Shown here piece by piece: positions 50,209 through 60,052 of a DNA stretch of 64,000 nt. Origin of the DNA: Paraburkholderia sp. (GTDB taxonomy: Bacteria > Pseudomonadota > Gammaproteobacteria > Burkholderiales > Burkholderiaceae); NCBI RefSeq assembly GCF_028283785.1, contig NZ_JAPWKB010000020.1:186001-250000 (forward strand), in the 5' to 3' direction. How positions within the stretch are numbered: the first letter of the stretch is position 1; the number at the start of each line of letters is the position of its first letter. The position numbers were made by a program, and so were the translations under genes. The notes under the pieces were generated by a model. That model was not told the origin of the DNA, did not search any database, and was given only the letters and a program-made list of their open reading frames with translations.

Positions 50209-50628
50209 ATGAACCGGCGTGCGTTCATGGCGGCAACGACGAGCGTCGCGGCGGCTGCGTTCGGGCCGCTTGCGTGGCATGAACTCGCGCTGCGCGGCGA
50301 CAGTTCTCACGCGTCGAATACGATCATCGTGATCGATGCGAGCCTCGATCCGGCTGCGTCGGTGTCCGCATTCGCGCGACGTACCGGCGCGCCGGTTTTC
50401 GATGTCGGCGGCGGCGCGAGCGATGTCGGCACGCTGTGGTTTTCGACGCTCGCCGCGCGTTTGAACACGTTGCCCGCGCGGTTGATCGGATGCACGCGCG
50501 CGTCCGATTACTTCGTGCTCGAACGGCTCGCCGGTCCGTTCGACGCGTGCATCGCGAATGTGCCGTCCATGTCGTCCGACTGGACGCATACCGTCGTCGC
50601 TTTCGTGTTCGACAGAAAACCGCTTTGA
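50209..50628 (+). CDS. Small exported protein of unknown function
   Basis: A 139-residue protein. The N-terminus (MNRRAFMAATTSVAAAAFGP) is a Tat-like signal (Arg-Arg followed by Ala/Phe and a hydrophobic stretch). The rest, with NTIIVIDASLDPAASVSAFA and VGGGASDVGTLWFSTLAARL, matches no family I can name. It lies 43 bases after the flavoprotein gene and has a strong RBS (GGAGGAAT), so it is probably co-transcribed and may act with it. Confidence 0.7.
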   Translation: MNRRAFMAATTSVAAAAFGPLAWHELALRGDSSHASNTIIVIDASLDPAASVSAFARRTGAPVFDVGGGASDVGTLWFSTLAARLNTLPARLIGCTRASDYFVLERLAGPFDACIANVPSMSSDWTHTVVAFVFDRKPL

Positions 50629-50635
50629 ACAGGCA

Positions 50636-51571
50636 CTAGAATCGATACGCGGGATTTTTCGGATCGAAGCTGGTGTCGTCGAAGGGCTTCGGTGTGATCG
50701 TCTGGAAGATGATTTTTTCGAACAGTTCGCCGTCGCTGCCATACGATTCGACCGTGCGGAAATACGGATGACGCAGATCGAGGCCGAGCACTTCCTTCTT
50801 CGCGTAGAAGTCGGGCGGGCCGCTCGGGGCTTCGTATGAAAACGCCACTACGCGCACGCCGTCGATGGTGCGCGTGTCCACTTGCGGTGTACGCGCGACG
50901 CCCGCTTTCTGATACTTCCTGCCTTCGCCGAGGAACTGCGTCGTCACGTATTCGGTGCCGAGGTCGAGAATCTCGTGATTCGATTGCGCGCGCGCCAGCG
51001 AGCCCGTAATCGACGTCCAGATCGGCATCACGCCGAGAATGCCGCCGAGATGGCCGTACATCTCGTCGTTGCGCTTCGATTCGTCGTAGATCACTTCCTG
51101 ACCGGCATGCGGACTATCGGGCAACCACTTCGCATAGATGCGCAGCGGATCGTGTGCGATGCGCACCAGCATGTGATCGGGCTTATCGGGCCATTGCCCC
51201 TTGATGCGTTCCTGACGCAGCATCGTGAACTCGTACGACGGGTAGCCGTCCGGTCCTTCCTGAACGAAACGCGGCACCGTCAGCGGATCGAGCGAGCGGA
51301 ACAACATATTGAGTTGCGCGTCGTCCATCTTGTCGAGCAGGTCGTTTTGCTGGGCGGCGCGCAGCCATCGAACCTGCTGGTCGAGCGTCAGTTTGCCGAC
51401 CTGCGATGCAGGCGTGGTGGGCGGCTTCAGCGCACTCGCGGCAACCGGTGCGGCGGCGCCGGCGGCAGCGGGGCCGGAGGCCGCGCTTTGCGCCACGGCG
51501 GGCATGGCGGCGGCGATCCAGACTGCACACGTCAGCGACGTGAACAACCGATGAAGCCGGGGTTTCGTCAT
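50636..51571 (-). CDS. Exported DUF1571-family protein
   Basis: A 311-residue protein with a signal peptide (cleavage near AMPAVAQ, residue 28), an Ala/Pro linker, and a DUF1571 domain (YEFTMLRQERIKGQWPDKPD, MLVRIAHDPLRIYAKWLPDS, GQEVIYDESKRNDEMYGHLG). The family may have a lipoprotein-carrier-like fold; the function is unknown. It is last in the minus-strand fatty-acid cluster, 92 bases after fadD, and converges with the small exported gene 7 bases away. Confidence 0.82.
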   Translation of the reverse strand: MTKPRLHRLFTSLTCAVWIAAAMPAVAQSAASGPAAAGAAAPVAASALKPPTTPASQVGKLTLDQQVRWLRAAQQNDLLDKMDDAQLNMLFRSLDPLTVPRFVQEGPDGYPSYEFTMLRQERIKGQWPDKPDHMLVRIAHDPLRIYAKWLPDSPHAGQEVIYDESKRNDEMYGHLGGILGVMPIWTSITGSLARAQSNHEILDLGTEYVTTQFLGEGRKYQKAGVARTPQVDTRTIDGVRVVAFSYEAPSGPPDFYAKKEVLGLDLRHPYFRTVESYGSDGELFEKIIFQTITPKPFDDTSFDPKNPAYRF

Positions 51572-51663
51572 CGAACTGCCTCCTGATTCGTTAGCGCATT
51601 GCGCGGATCGTCGAAGGCACGCAAACCGTGCGCCCGGCCCGGCATCGGGAACCGGCGCGGCGC

Positions 51664-53436
51664 TCAGTCGGGCTTGTCCTTCGCGAGTTCCTCGTCGCGC
51701 AGTTCGCGTCGCAGGATCTTGCCGACGTTGGTCTGCGGCAGCGAATCGCGAAACTCGACCACCTTCGGTACCTTATAACCGGTCAAATTCTTGCGGCAAT
51801 GCTGGATCACGTCGTCGGTACCCAATGCTGCATTACGCTTCACTACGAAAACCTTCACGCGTTCGCCCTGAGCCGGATCGGGAATGCCGATCGCCGCGAC
51901 TTCGCGCACGTCCGGGTGCATCGCGATCACGTCCTCGATCTCGTTCGGGTAGACGTTGAAGCCGGACACCAGAATCATGTCCTTCTTGCGGTCGATCAGT
52001 TTCATAAACCCGCGCTCGTCCATTAAGCCGATGTCGCCGGTGGCGAGCCAGCCTTCGTCGTCGAACACCTTGGCGCTTTCTTCCGGACGGTTCCAGTAAC
52101 CTTTCATCACTTGCGGGCCTTTTACGCACAGTTCGCCCGCTTCGCCGATATTGGCCCAACTGTCGTCGTCCTTGCGAAAACGCACTTGCGTGGACGGCGC
52201 GGGCAAGCCGATCGAGCCTTCGAAATCCGGCATATTCTTAAGATCGACCGGGTTCATCGACACGATCGGCGAGCACTCGGTGAGGCCGTAACCTTCGGTG
52301 ATCGGATGCCCGGTGACGGCCTTGAAACGTTCGGCCACCGCTTTTTGCGTCGCCATGCCGCCCGCCATCGCCAGCTTCAGCTTCGAAAAGTCACGGCTGC
52401 GAAATTCCTCGTCGTCGAGAAACGCGTTGTACAGCGTGTTGACCGCCGACATGCCCGTCAACGTCTCGTGGCGGATGATCTTCATCACGCGCTTCACGTC
52501 GCGCGGATTCGCGATCAGCACATTGCGGCCGCCCATGCCGAGAAAGATCAGCGCGTTCACCGTCAGCGACAGGATGTGATAAAGCGGCAACGGCGTCAGC
52601 ACGGTTTCGATATCGTCGTTCATCTGGTTCGCGACCCACGCTTTCGCCTGCAACAGGTTCGCGACCACGTTCCGGTGCGTCAGCATCGCGCCTTTCGCAA
52701 CACCGGTCGTGCCGCCCGTGTATTGCAGAAACGCGAGATCGTGAGGCGCCGGATGCACGGCGGAAAGCGGGCGTTTGGCGCCTTTTTCGAGAGCCTCCAC
52801 CAACATAACGGATTGCGGCATCGAATATTCCGGCACCAGCTTCTTGATATGGCGAAGCACGAAATTGATCAGCTTGCCTTTCAGGTTCAGACCGTCGGCG
52901 AGCAGATCGCCCAGACCGGTGACGATCACGTTTTGCACCCGCGTGCCTTGCAGCGAATCCTGCACGGTCTTCGCGAAATTCTCGAACACGACGATGGTTT
53001 GCGCGCCGCTGTCTTTCAGTTGATGCGACAGTTCGCGCACGGTATAGAGCGGATTCACGTTGACGACGATCGCACCCGCTTTCAGCGTGCCGAACAGCGC
53101 CACCGGATACTGAAACGAGTTCGGTAACATGATCGCGACGCGGTCGCCGGGCTTCACGCCGACGCTTTGCAGATACGACGCGAACGCGTCCACTTTCTTC
53201 GCGAGCGTCGCATACGTCATCTCCGCGCCGACGCTGACAAACGCGACCCGCGCGGCGAACTTCGCGACCGATTCGTCGAAGTACTGCACGAGCGAGTCGT
53301 ACTGCGACGGATCGATCTCATGGGCGACGTCGGCGGGATACGACCTGAGCCAGATGCCGTCGGTGTTCGGCGCAGGGTGCGCGGCGGACGGCGTGAAAGA
53401 CGCCGCTTCGGGTTTCGCTTGCGTGATCGGGTTCAT
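51664..53436 (-). CDS. fadD: Long-chain fatty acid-CoA ligase
   Basis: Acyl-CoA synthetase of 590 residues that activates fatty acids with ATP and CoA. AMP-binding signature LQYTGGTTGVAKGAMLTHRN (near 223), EGYGLTECSPIVSMNP, GDIGLMDERGFMKLIDRKKD, and the catalytic C-terminal Lys in LPQTNVGKILRRELRDEEL. It is peripheral to the inner membrane in relatives. It follows the thiolase gene by 19 bases on the same strand. A chain-length preference cannot be judged. Confidence 0.93.
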   Translation of the reverse strand: MNPITQAKPEAASFTPSAAHPAPNTDGIWLRSYPADVAHEIDPSQYDSLVQYFDESVAKFAARVAFVSVGAEMTYATLAKKVDAFASYLQSVGVKPGDRVAIMLPNSFQYPVALFGTLKAGAIVVNVNPLYTVRELSHQLKDSGAQTIVVFENFAKTVQDSLQGTRVQNVIVTGLGDLLADGLNLKGKLINFVLRHIKKLVPEYSMPQSVMLVEALEKGAKRPLSAVHPAPHDLAFLQYTGGTTGVAKGAMLTHRNVVANLLQAKAWVANQMNDDIETVLTPLPLYHILSLTVNALIFLGMGGRNVLIANPRDVKRVMKIIRHETLTGMSAVNTLYNAFLDDEEFRSRDFSKLKLAMAGGMATQKAVAERFKAVTGHPITEGYGLTECSPIVSMNPVDLKNMPDFEGSIGLPAPSTQVRFRKDDDSWANIGEAGELCVKGPQVMKGYWNRPEESAKVFDDEGWLATGDIGLMDERGFMKLIDRKKDMILVSGFNVYPNEIEDVIAMHPDVREVAAIGIPDPAQGERVKVFVVKRNAALGTDDVIQHCRKNLTGYKVPKVVEFRDSLPQTNVGKILRRELRDEELAKDKPD

Positions 53437-53455
53437 CGACAGTCTCCTGAATGTT

Positions 53456-54757
53456 CTATCGTTCGACGATCGCCACGACGCCCTGGCCGCCCGCCGCGCA
53501 AATCGAAATCAGCCCGCGCGCGGTGCCCGCCGGTTTGTCGAGTTGCGCGAGCAGTTTGGCGAGTCCGGCCACGATCCGTGCACCAGTCGCCGCGAACGGA
53601 TGCCCGGTCGCGAGCGAACTGCCGTTGACGTTCAGCTTCGCGCGATCGATCGTGCCGAGCGCGCCGTCGAGACCGAGTTGCGTGCGGCAATATTCGTCGT
53701 CCTGCCACGCGTTCAGCGTACACAACACCTGCGCGGCAAACGCCTCGTGAATCTCGTAGTAGTCGAAATCCTGCAACGTCAGCCCCGCGCGCGTCAGCAT
53801 TCTCGGCACCGCGTACGCGGGCGCCATCAGCAAGCCTTCCTTTTTGTCGAAGAAATCGACGGCCGCCGTTTCCGACGCGCCCAGCCATGCGAGCACCGGC
53901 AAGCCGTGCGCCGCCGCCCATTCTTCCGATGCGAGCAACACCGCCGATGCGCCGTCCGTCAGCGGCGTCGAATTGCCGGCGGTGAGCGTACCCGCGTCGC
54001 GGTCGAACACCGGCTTCAGATTGGCGAGCTTTTCGAGCGTGAGATCGTCGCGCAGCGTGTTGTCGCGCGTGAGGCCGCGAAACGGCGTCATCAGATCGTT
54101 ATGGAAGCCGCGTGCATACGCATCGGCGAGCTTGCGATGACTGTCGTACGCGAGCACGTCCTGCGACTCGCGCGAAATGCCCCAGCGCTTGGCCATCAGT
54201 TCGCAATGCTCGCCCATCGACAGGCCCGTGCGCGGTTCGCCGTTGCGCGGCAACAGCGGCTTGAACAGCATCGCCGGGCGCAACCGGCTCAGCGCGCCGA
54301 CGCGTTGTCCGGTGGTGCGGCCGCGATTCGCTTCGAGCAGGATCTTGCGCATCCGTTCGTTGACGCCGATCGGCGCATCCGATGTCGTATCGACGCCGCC
54401 CGCGATGCCGACGTCGATCTGTCCGAGCGCGATCTTGTTGGCGACGAGAATCGCGGCTTCGAGTCCGGTGCCGCACGCCTGCTGCACGTCGTAGGCGGGA
54501 GTTTCTTTCGCGAGCGTGGTGGACAGCAACGATTCGCGCGTCAGGTTGAAGTCGCGCGAATGCTTGATGACCGCGCCTGCCGCGACTTCGCCGAGCCGCA
54601 TGCCATGCAGGTCGAAGCGGTCGATCAGCCCTTGCAGCGTGAAGGTCAGCATGTCCTGATTCGACGCGTCCGCGTAGGCGGTATTCGAGCGCGCAAACGG
54701 AATCCGGTTGCCGCCGAGAATGGCGACGCGTCGTACGGCCGGAAGCGGTTGGGACAT
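53456..54757 (-). CDS. Acetyl-CoA C-acyltransferase (thiolase)
   Basis: A 433-residue thiolase that cleaves 3-ketoacyl-CoA. The nucleophilic Cys is in DVQQACGTGLEAAI (Cys95); the His is in YYEIHEAFAAQV; NGSSLATGHPFAATGARI and the second Cys in ISICAAGGQGV complete the active site. All key residues are present. It resembles FadI/FadA2-type thiolases. It sits between the maoC and fadD genes in the operon and would be the last beta-oxidation step. Confidence 0.92.
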   Translation of the reverse strand: MSQPLPAVRRVAILGGNRIPFARSNTAYADASNQDMLTFTLQGLIDRFDLHGMRLGEVAAGAVIKHSRDFNLTRESLLSTTLAKETPAYDVQQACGTGLEAAILVANKIALGQIDVGIAGGVDTTSDAPIGVNERMRKILLEANRGRTTGQRVGALSRLRPAMLFKPLLPRNGEPRTGLSMGEHCELMAKRWGISRESQDVLAYDSHRKLADAYARGFHNDLMTPFRGLTRDNTLRDDLTLEKLANLKPVFDRDAGTLTAGNSTPLTDGASAVLLASEEWAAAHGLPVLAWLGASETAAVDFFDKKEGLLMAPAYAVPRMLTRAGLTLQDFDYYEIHEAFAAQVLCTLNAWQDDEYCRTQLGLDGALGTIDRAKLNVNGSSLATGHPFAATGARIVAGLAKLLAQLDKPAGTARGLISICAAGGQGVVAIVER

Positions 54758-54841
54758 CGAAAGCTCCTTATGGTTGAGCGTGTCGCTCGAAGTCGGGTGC
54801 GTCGGATCGGCGCGGCCGGATCGTGTCGCGACGCCGGATGG

Positions 54842-55756
54842 TCAGGTCCACTGCAAACGTCCGCGCAGATGCGGCTTGTCGCCGGCCGCATCGCGCACTT
54901 CGAGTTCGCGCAAGGTCGTCCCCGGCGACGACGACCACAGCGACACGTCGCTGGGCAGCAGCATCGGTAATTTGAATTCGGCGCTGAACTCCGCGTTCAG
55001 CAGCACCTTGGGCGGTTGCAGCGCCGACGCCGCGCGCGCGAACGTCCACATGCCGTGCGCGATGGCGCGCGGAAAACCGAACGCGCGCGCGGTCAACGGA
55101 TGCAGATGGATCGGGTTGTAATCGCCGGATGCTTTCGCGTAGTCGCGCCCGAGTTGCGCGGGCAGTTGCCAGCGCGCGGCGCGTTGCAACGCATGACGCT
55201 CGATCTCCAGCGGCGCGAGCACCGCGCCGCTCGCCGCAATGCCGCGCTTCATATAGACGCTGTCGCCGTCCCAGACGGCTTCGCCGCGTCGATAGATGCG
55301 CGTATGCAGCACGAATGCCTGACCTTTGTCGTGACGCAGCAGCGCGCCGAATTCCACTTCGATGCGCAGCACGTCGCGCATATACAGCGGCTGGCGCAGC
55401 CGCACGCGGTTGGCGAGATGCACGAGGCCGAGCGCGGGCCACGGAAACGCCGGATCGGTCAGCATCAGCAGATGCAACGGAAAGGCCAGCAAATGCGGAT
55501 ACGTCAGCGGCACGCCATGTTCGGGGATAAAGCCGCAGACGCGCATGTAATGGCCGAGGTCGCCCGGATCGATCAGCGCGGCCTGTCGCACCAGACGCAG
55601 CGGCGGCAGACGAGTCGGCCGGTTGCGTTTGAACACGCCGGACAGTGCGCGCGCATAGAGCTTCGATGGCGTCGGCAGCGGATCGACCACCACCGTTTTG
55701 GGGCGCACGCCGGCGAGTGTGCTGTGCGGGTTGTCGAGATCGAACGGATCGCGCAT
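54842..55756 (-). CDS. MaoC-like (R)-specific enoyl-CoA hydratase, HtdX-type double hotdog
   Basis: A 304-residue protein longer than single-domain MaoC (about 150), so probably a double-hotdog fold. The C-terminal domain has the hydratase-2 motif GRDYAKASGDYNPIHLHPLT with the catalytic Asp and His, then GFPRAIAHGMWTFARA. It lies 18 bases downstream of the FabG4-like gene. Together they could run an (R)-3-hydroxyacyl-CoA branch of beta-oxidation, as in the mycobacterial htdX-fabG4 pair. Confidence 0.88.
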   Translation of the reverse strand: MRDPFDLDNPHSTLAGVRPKTVVVDPLPTPSKLYARALSGVFKRNRPTRLPPLRLVRQAALIDPGDLGHYMRVCGFIPEHGVPLTYPHLLAFPLHLLMLTDPAFPWPALGLVHLANRVRLRQPLYMRDVLRIEVEFGALLRHDKGQAFVLHTRIYRRGEAVWDGDSVYMKRGIAASGAVLAPLEIERHALQRAARWQLPAQLGRDYAKASGDYNPIHLHPLTARAFGFPRAIAHGMWTFARAASALQPPKVLLNAEFSAEFKLPMLLPSDVSLWSSSPGTTLRELEVRDAAGDKPHLRGRLQWT

Positions 55757-55774
55757 CGTCAGACTCCGGTTCCG

Positions 55775-57208
55775 TTACGCGCCGATCAGGCTTTGACCGC
55801 ACACCCGGACGATCTGCCCGGTCACGCTCGCCGAGCCGGGATGCGCGAGCCACGCGATGGTCTGCGCGACATCGACCGGCTGGCCGCCCTGGCTCATCGA
55901 ATTCATCCGCCGCCCGGCTTCACGGATCGCGAGCGGAATCTTCGCGGTCATCTGCGTTTCGATAAAGCCTGGCGCGACGGCGTTGATCGTGATGCCGCGC
56001 GCGCGTAGATGCGGCGCCATGCTTTGCACGCGGCCGATCACGCCGGCTTTCGACGTCGCGTAGTTGGTTTGCCCGAGGTTGCCCGCGATGCCGCTGATCG
56101 ACGATACGCACACGATGCGGCCGTGGTCGCGCAAGGTGCCCGCCGCCAGCAGCGCGTCGTCGATCCGTTCCTGCGCGGCGAGGTTGATGTCGATCACGCT
56201 GTGCCACGCGCTGTCGCTCATCTTCGCGATGGTTTTGTCTTTCGTGATGCCGGCGTTGTGAACCAGAATATCGACGCCGTTTTCGTCGAGCGCGGTCGCG
56301 ATCTGCGCGGGCGCTTCGGGCGCGGCGATATCGAACGACAACGCGGTGCCCGATAGCGGTCGCAGCGTGGCATCGAGCGCATCGCGCACGGCGGGCATAT
56401 CGATGCCGATCACATGCGCGCCTTCGGCTGCGAGCGCCGCCGCAATCGCCGCGCCGATTCCACGCGCCGCGCCGGTTACGACCGCGCGCTTGCCCGCGAG
56501 CGGCTGCTTCCAGTCGAACGGCACAGCCACCGTGTCCGCCGCATCCACCGTGGCCTGCGCGGCGCCGCCTTCGATCCGCACCACCTGGCCCGACACGTAC
56601 GCGGAGCGCGGCGACATGAAAAAGCGCAGCGTCGCTTCGAGACCGGATTCCGCGCCCGGCGCGACGTACAGCAGATTCGACGTGATGCCGCGCCGCGCTT
56701 CCTTGCCGAGCGAGCGCGTCAAGCCTTCGAGCGCACGTTGCGCGGTCCATTGGCGCGGCGTCGCGCAGGTTTCCGGCGGCCGCCCGAGCACGACGATCCG
56801 GCCGCATGTGCCGACCGAGCGCAGCGCATCGTGAAAGAACCCGTACGCGGTGTCGAGTTGGGTGATGTCGTCGATACCGCTGGCGTCGAACAGCAATGCG
56901 GCGACGCGTGCCTGCGGGCTGTGACCGGCGGCCTCGAAGCGGCCGGTCAGCAGGTTGTGGCGGCTGGCGAGCGGCACCCACAGCCCGGCGCTCGAATGCG
57001 CAACGCTGGTGACGCCGATCTTCGCGATCACGTCGGCGAGCGCGTCGAGCAGACGCGGCTCGCGCCCCGCGCCAATCGCGACCATCCCGTCGAACTCGGG
57101 ACGGTCCGCGCGATAGCGGCGCAGCACTTCGGGCTTCGGCAAACCGAGCGAGCGCGCGACACGCGCGCCGAGCGGCGAGTTCACGAAGTTCAGATACGAG
57201 TCGTTCAT
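55775..57208 (-). CDS. High-molecular-weight FabG4-like 3-oxoacyl reductase
   Basis: A 477-residue, two-domain short-chain dehydrogenase. The N-terminal half (1-220) is a degenerate Rossmann-like, flavodoxin-type domain without the Gly motif. The C-terminal half has VVTGAARGIGAAIAAALAAE near 240, VHNAGITKDKTI, the catalytic Ser in VSSISGIAGNLGQTNYATSK with the Y-x3-K pair, and GQIVRVCGQSLIGA at the end. Length and layout match mycobacterial FabG4, which prefers NADH and CoA-linked substrates. Confidence 0.9.
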   Translation of the reverse strand: MNDSYLNFVNSPLGARVARSLGLPKPEVLRRYRADRPEFDGMVAIGAGREPRLLDALADVIAKIGVTSVAHSSAGLWVPLASRHNLLTGRFEAAGHSPQARVAALLFDASGIDDITQLDTAYGFFHDALRSVGTCGRIVVLGRPPETCATPRQWTAQRALEGLTRSLGKEARRGITSNLLYVAPGAESGLEATLRFFMSPRSAYVSGQVVRIEGGAAQATVDAADTVAVPFDWKQPLAGKRAVVTGAARGIGAAIAAALAAEGAHVIGIDMPAVRDALDATLRPLSGTALSFDIAAPEAPAQIATALDENGVDILVHNAGITKDKTIAKMSDSAWHSVIDINLAAQERIDDALLAAGTLRDHGRIVCVSSISGIAGNLGQTNYATSKAGVIGRVQSMAPHLRARGITINAVAPGFIETQMTAKIPLAIREAGRRMNSMSQGGQPVDVAQTIAWLAHPGSASVTGQIVRVCGQSLIGA

Positions 57209-57344
57209 GTGACGTTGCTCCGCTGGCCGTCGGGTTTTTATAGGAGTGTACGTCCGCGCCGGCGCATCAAGCCCACGTTCGCGGCGTGGGCTTGGCGCGC
57301 GGCCAGAGACGGCGGTGCGCCGTCGTGCGGGGTGGCCGCACGGC

Positions 57345-59843
57345 TCAGGCGGCGAGTTGCATCGCCTTGTCGAGCGCGGCCTGGCGGTGTTTCAGCGCGT
57401 CCGCCATGCCGAAGTCCGGCGCGAAGTCGTCGACCTTGACGGCGAGCGCGCCGTAGCGGGCGTAGTCGTCGAGCACGCTGCGCTCGTCGGCGTCGATCAA
57501 GCCCTGACGTTGCGCGTCGTCGGTCCATGCGCCGAGCGCGACGAGGCTTTGCGGCATCGGCGGCAGCAGGTTCTGTCTGACGGCGTCGCGCAGCTTCTGG
57601 TCGATCGCGTTGAAGCGCGGGCTCAGCGCGAACAGCACTTCGCCGTAGCCGAGTTCGTCGACGTCCGGATGCGGTACATAAGAATCGGACACCAGACGCT
57701 CGCGCGCGAGTCCGGGCGTCTGCATCAGCTCGGCGATCTCGCTGCCGAGCGCATCGGACGGCGCGCGATGCGGCATCCCGAACGGAAACGCCAGCGCCCG
57801 CACGAGACCGGCCGCGAAGCCGTTCGGATAATTCGCGAGCACGCCGTCGAGCGCTTCCTGCGCGCGGTACAGCGCGTCTTCGACGCCCCAGCGCACCAGC
57901 GGCAGATCGGCTTCCTGACGGCCTTCGTCCTCGAAACGCTTGAGTGTCGCGGAGATCAGATAAAGCTGCGACAGGACATCGCCGAGACGTCCGGAGATGC
58001 GCTCACGACGCTTCAGGTCGCCGCCGAGCACGAACATCGACACATCCGCGAGCAGCGCGAATGCGGTCGAAAGACGGGTCGCTTCGCGGTAGTAATGGAC
58101 GAGCGGTCCGTGCGCGAGCTTGGGGCGCTGGATAAAGGCGCCGCCCGTGATGCCGTAGACGAAGCTACGCACCACGTTCGACAGTGTGAACGCGACATGG
58201 CCGAAGAACGCGTCGTCGAAATCGTGCAGCGCGCGGGTCCGGTCGGCTTCGCGCGTCGCGGCCATTTCCTTCAGCACGAACGGATGGCAGCGAATCGCGC
58301 CCTGGCCGAAAATGATCAGGCAGCGCGTCAGGATATTCGCACCTTCCACCGTGATCGCGATCGGCACCTGCTGATACGCGCGCGCGAGAAAGTTGGACGG
58401 CCCCATGCAGATGCCTTTGCCCGCGGCGACATCCATGCCATCGTTGATGACCTGGCGCGCGCGTTCGGTGATGTGGTATTTCGCAATCGCCGAAATCACC
58501 GACGGCTTTTCGCCGAGATCGACCGCATGCGCGGACAGGCGGCGCGCCGCGTCCATCACGTAGAGGTTGCCGCCCATCCGTCCGAGCGCTTCCTGAACGC
58601 CTTCGAACTTGCCGATCGCAGTGCGGAACTGGCGACGCACGGCGGCATACGCGCCGGTACCGCGCACCGCGAGTTTCGCCATGCCTACGTTCGACGACGG
58701 CAGCGAGATCGCGCGGCCGGCGGCCAGACATTCCATCAGCATGCGCCAGCCGTTGCCCACCTGGTCGGCGCCGCCGATCACCCAGTCGATCGGGATGAAC
58801 ACGTCCTTGCCGGAGTTCGGACCGTTCTGGAAGACCGCGTTGAGCGGCCAGTGGCGGCGGCCGATATTGACGCCGGGGTGGTCGGTCGGAATCAGCGCAC
58901 AGGTGATGCCGGGTTGGTCGTCGCCGCCGAGCAGACGGTCGGGGTCCAGCGCGCGGAACGCTAGGCCTAGCACGGTGGCGATCGGCCCGAGCGTGATGTA
59001 GCGCTTGTCCCATGTGACGCGAAAGCCGAGCGTTTCGCGCCCGTCGATCACGCCTTTACACACGATGCCGACATCGGGAATCGCGGCGGCGTCGGAACCG
59101 GCATACGGGCTCGTCAACGCGAAGCAGGGGATGTCGTCGCCGCGTGCGAGGCGCGGCAGATAGTGATTTTTCTGCGATTCGGTGCCGTAGTGCATCAGCA
59201 GTTCGGCCGGTCCGAGCGAGTTCGGCACCATCACCGAGACGGCGGCGGCCGAGCATCGCGTGGCGAGTTTCATGATGACCTGCGAATGCGCGTAGGCGGA
59301 GAACTGTTTGCCGCCGTACTGCTTCGGAATGATCATCCCGAGGAAGCCTTTGTCTTTGATGAATTGCCAGGTTTGCGGCGACAGGTCCTGCCAGATCGCG
59401 GTGGTTTCCCAATCGTTCGCGAGATCGCACAACTGCTCGCATTCGACGTCGAGAAACGACTGTTCTTCCGCGCTCAACCGAGCGGGGCCGTAGCCGAGCA
59501 GGGTGTCCCAATGCGGGCGGCCGGAGAACAGCTGGGCGTCCCACCAGACCGTGCCGGCTTCGATGGCATCGCGTTCGGTCGGCGACATCGCGGGCAGGAT
59601 CTTGCGGAAAATATCGAGGACCCGGCGACTGATCACGGTCCGGCGCAGCGGTTTGATCGACAGCAGCAGCGCGGGCAACACGAACAGGATCACGAATACC
59701 GTGGTCAGTGCGGGACCGGCGAGGCCGCCGCGATTGACCGCGATCACCCAGACCAGCATGACGCCTAGCCACGTCAGAGCGTTGGCTCGCCAGTAGACGA
59801 GCGCGGCTGCGATCAAAACCAGCGCAAGAAGGGTCCACGTCAT
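57345..59843 (-). CDS. fadE: Large FadE-type acyl-CoA dehydrogenase with membrane N-terminus
   Basis: An 832-residue FAD enzyme for the first step of beta-oxidation, close to E. coli FadE in length (814). Three hydrophobic segments occur in residues 1-75 (WTLLALVLIAAALVYW, WLGVMLVWVIAV, TTVFVILFVLPALLLSI). The dehydrogenase core follows, with GFLGMIIPKQYGGKQFSAYA, ALTSPYAGSDAAAIPD and ITVEGANILTRCLIIFGQGA. A helical C-terminal domain (DUF1974-like) completes it. It is the first enzyme gene of the cluster, 210 bases after the tetR stop. Confidence 0.94.
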   Translation of the reverse strand: MTWTLLALVLIAAALVYWRANALTWLGVMLVWVIAVNRGGLAGPALTTVFVILFVLPALLLSIKPLRRTVISRRVLDIFRKILPAMSPTERDAIEAGTVWWDAQLFSGRPHWDTLLGYGPARLSAEEQSFLDVECEQLCDLANDWETTAIWQDLSPQTWQFIKDKGFLGMIIPKQYGGKQFSAYAHSQVIMKLATRCSAAAVSVMVPNSLGPAELLMHYGTESQKNHYLPRLARGDDIPCFALTSPYAGSDAAAIPDVGIVCKGVIDGRETLGFRVTWDKRYITLGPIATVLGLAFRALDPDRLLGGDDQPGITCALIPTDHPGVNIGRRHWPLNAVFQNGPNSGKDVFIPIDWVIGGADQVGNGWRMLMECLAAGRAISLPSSNVGMAKLAVRGTGAYAAVRRQFRTAIGKFEGVQEALGRMGGNLYVMDAARRLSAHAVDLGEKPSVISAIAKYHITERARQVINDGMDVAAGKGICMGPSNFLARAYQQVPIAITVEGANILTRCLIIFGQGAIRCHPFVLKEMAATREADRTRALHDFDDAFFGHVAFTLSNVVRSFVYGITGGAFIQRPKLAHGPLVHYYREATRLSTAFALLADVSMFVLGGDLKRRERISGRLGDVLSQLYLISATLKRFEDEGRQEADLPLVRWGVEDALYRAQEALDGVLANYPNGFAAGLVRALAFPFGMPHRAPSDALGSEIAELMQTPGLARERLVSDSYVPHPDVDELGYGEVLFALSPRFNAIDQKLRDAVRQNLLPPMPQSLVALGAWTDDAQRQGLIDADERSVLDDYARYGALAVKVDDFAPDFGMADALKHRQAALDKAMQLAA

Positions 59844-60015
59844 AAGCTTGTCTCCCGTTTTGTTGGTGCGTTCGATGCGGCGTTCAGGCGTTGTGGTGAA
59901 GCGGTGATGCGGTGTTGCTTTCGGGCCGCGATGCGGCGCACGGCGACGCTCGCGCGTGCACGTGGCACGCGTCGTTCAGCGTTCACTTCATGGGTAGCAA
60001 GGCTTGCGCCACGCG

Positions 60016-60044
60016 GCCGGGCGACGTGCCGCTTGTCGCCCGGC
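60016..60044. repeat. 10-bp hairpin between tetR and fadE
   Basis: GCCGGGCGAC (60016-60025) and GTCGCCCGGC (60035-60044) form a perfect stem with a 9-base loop, 9 bases past the tetR stop. It lacks a T-run, so it may only reduce readthrough from tetR into the fad genes. Confidence 0.6.
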
Positions 60045-60052
60045 GCGTGCGC

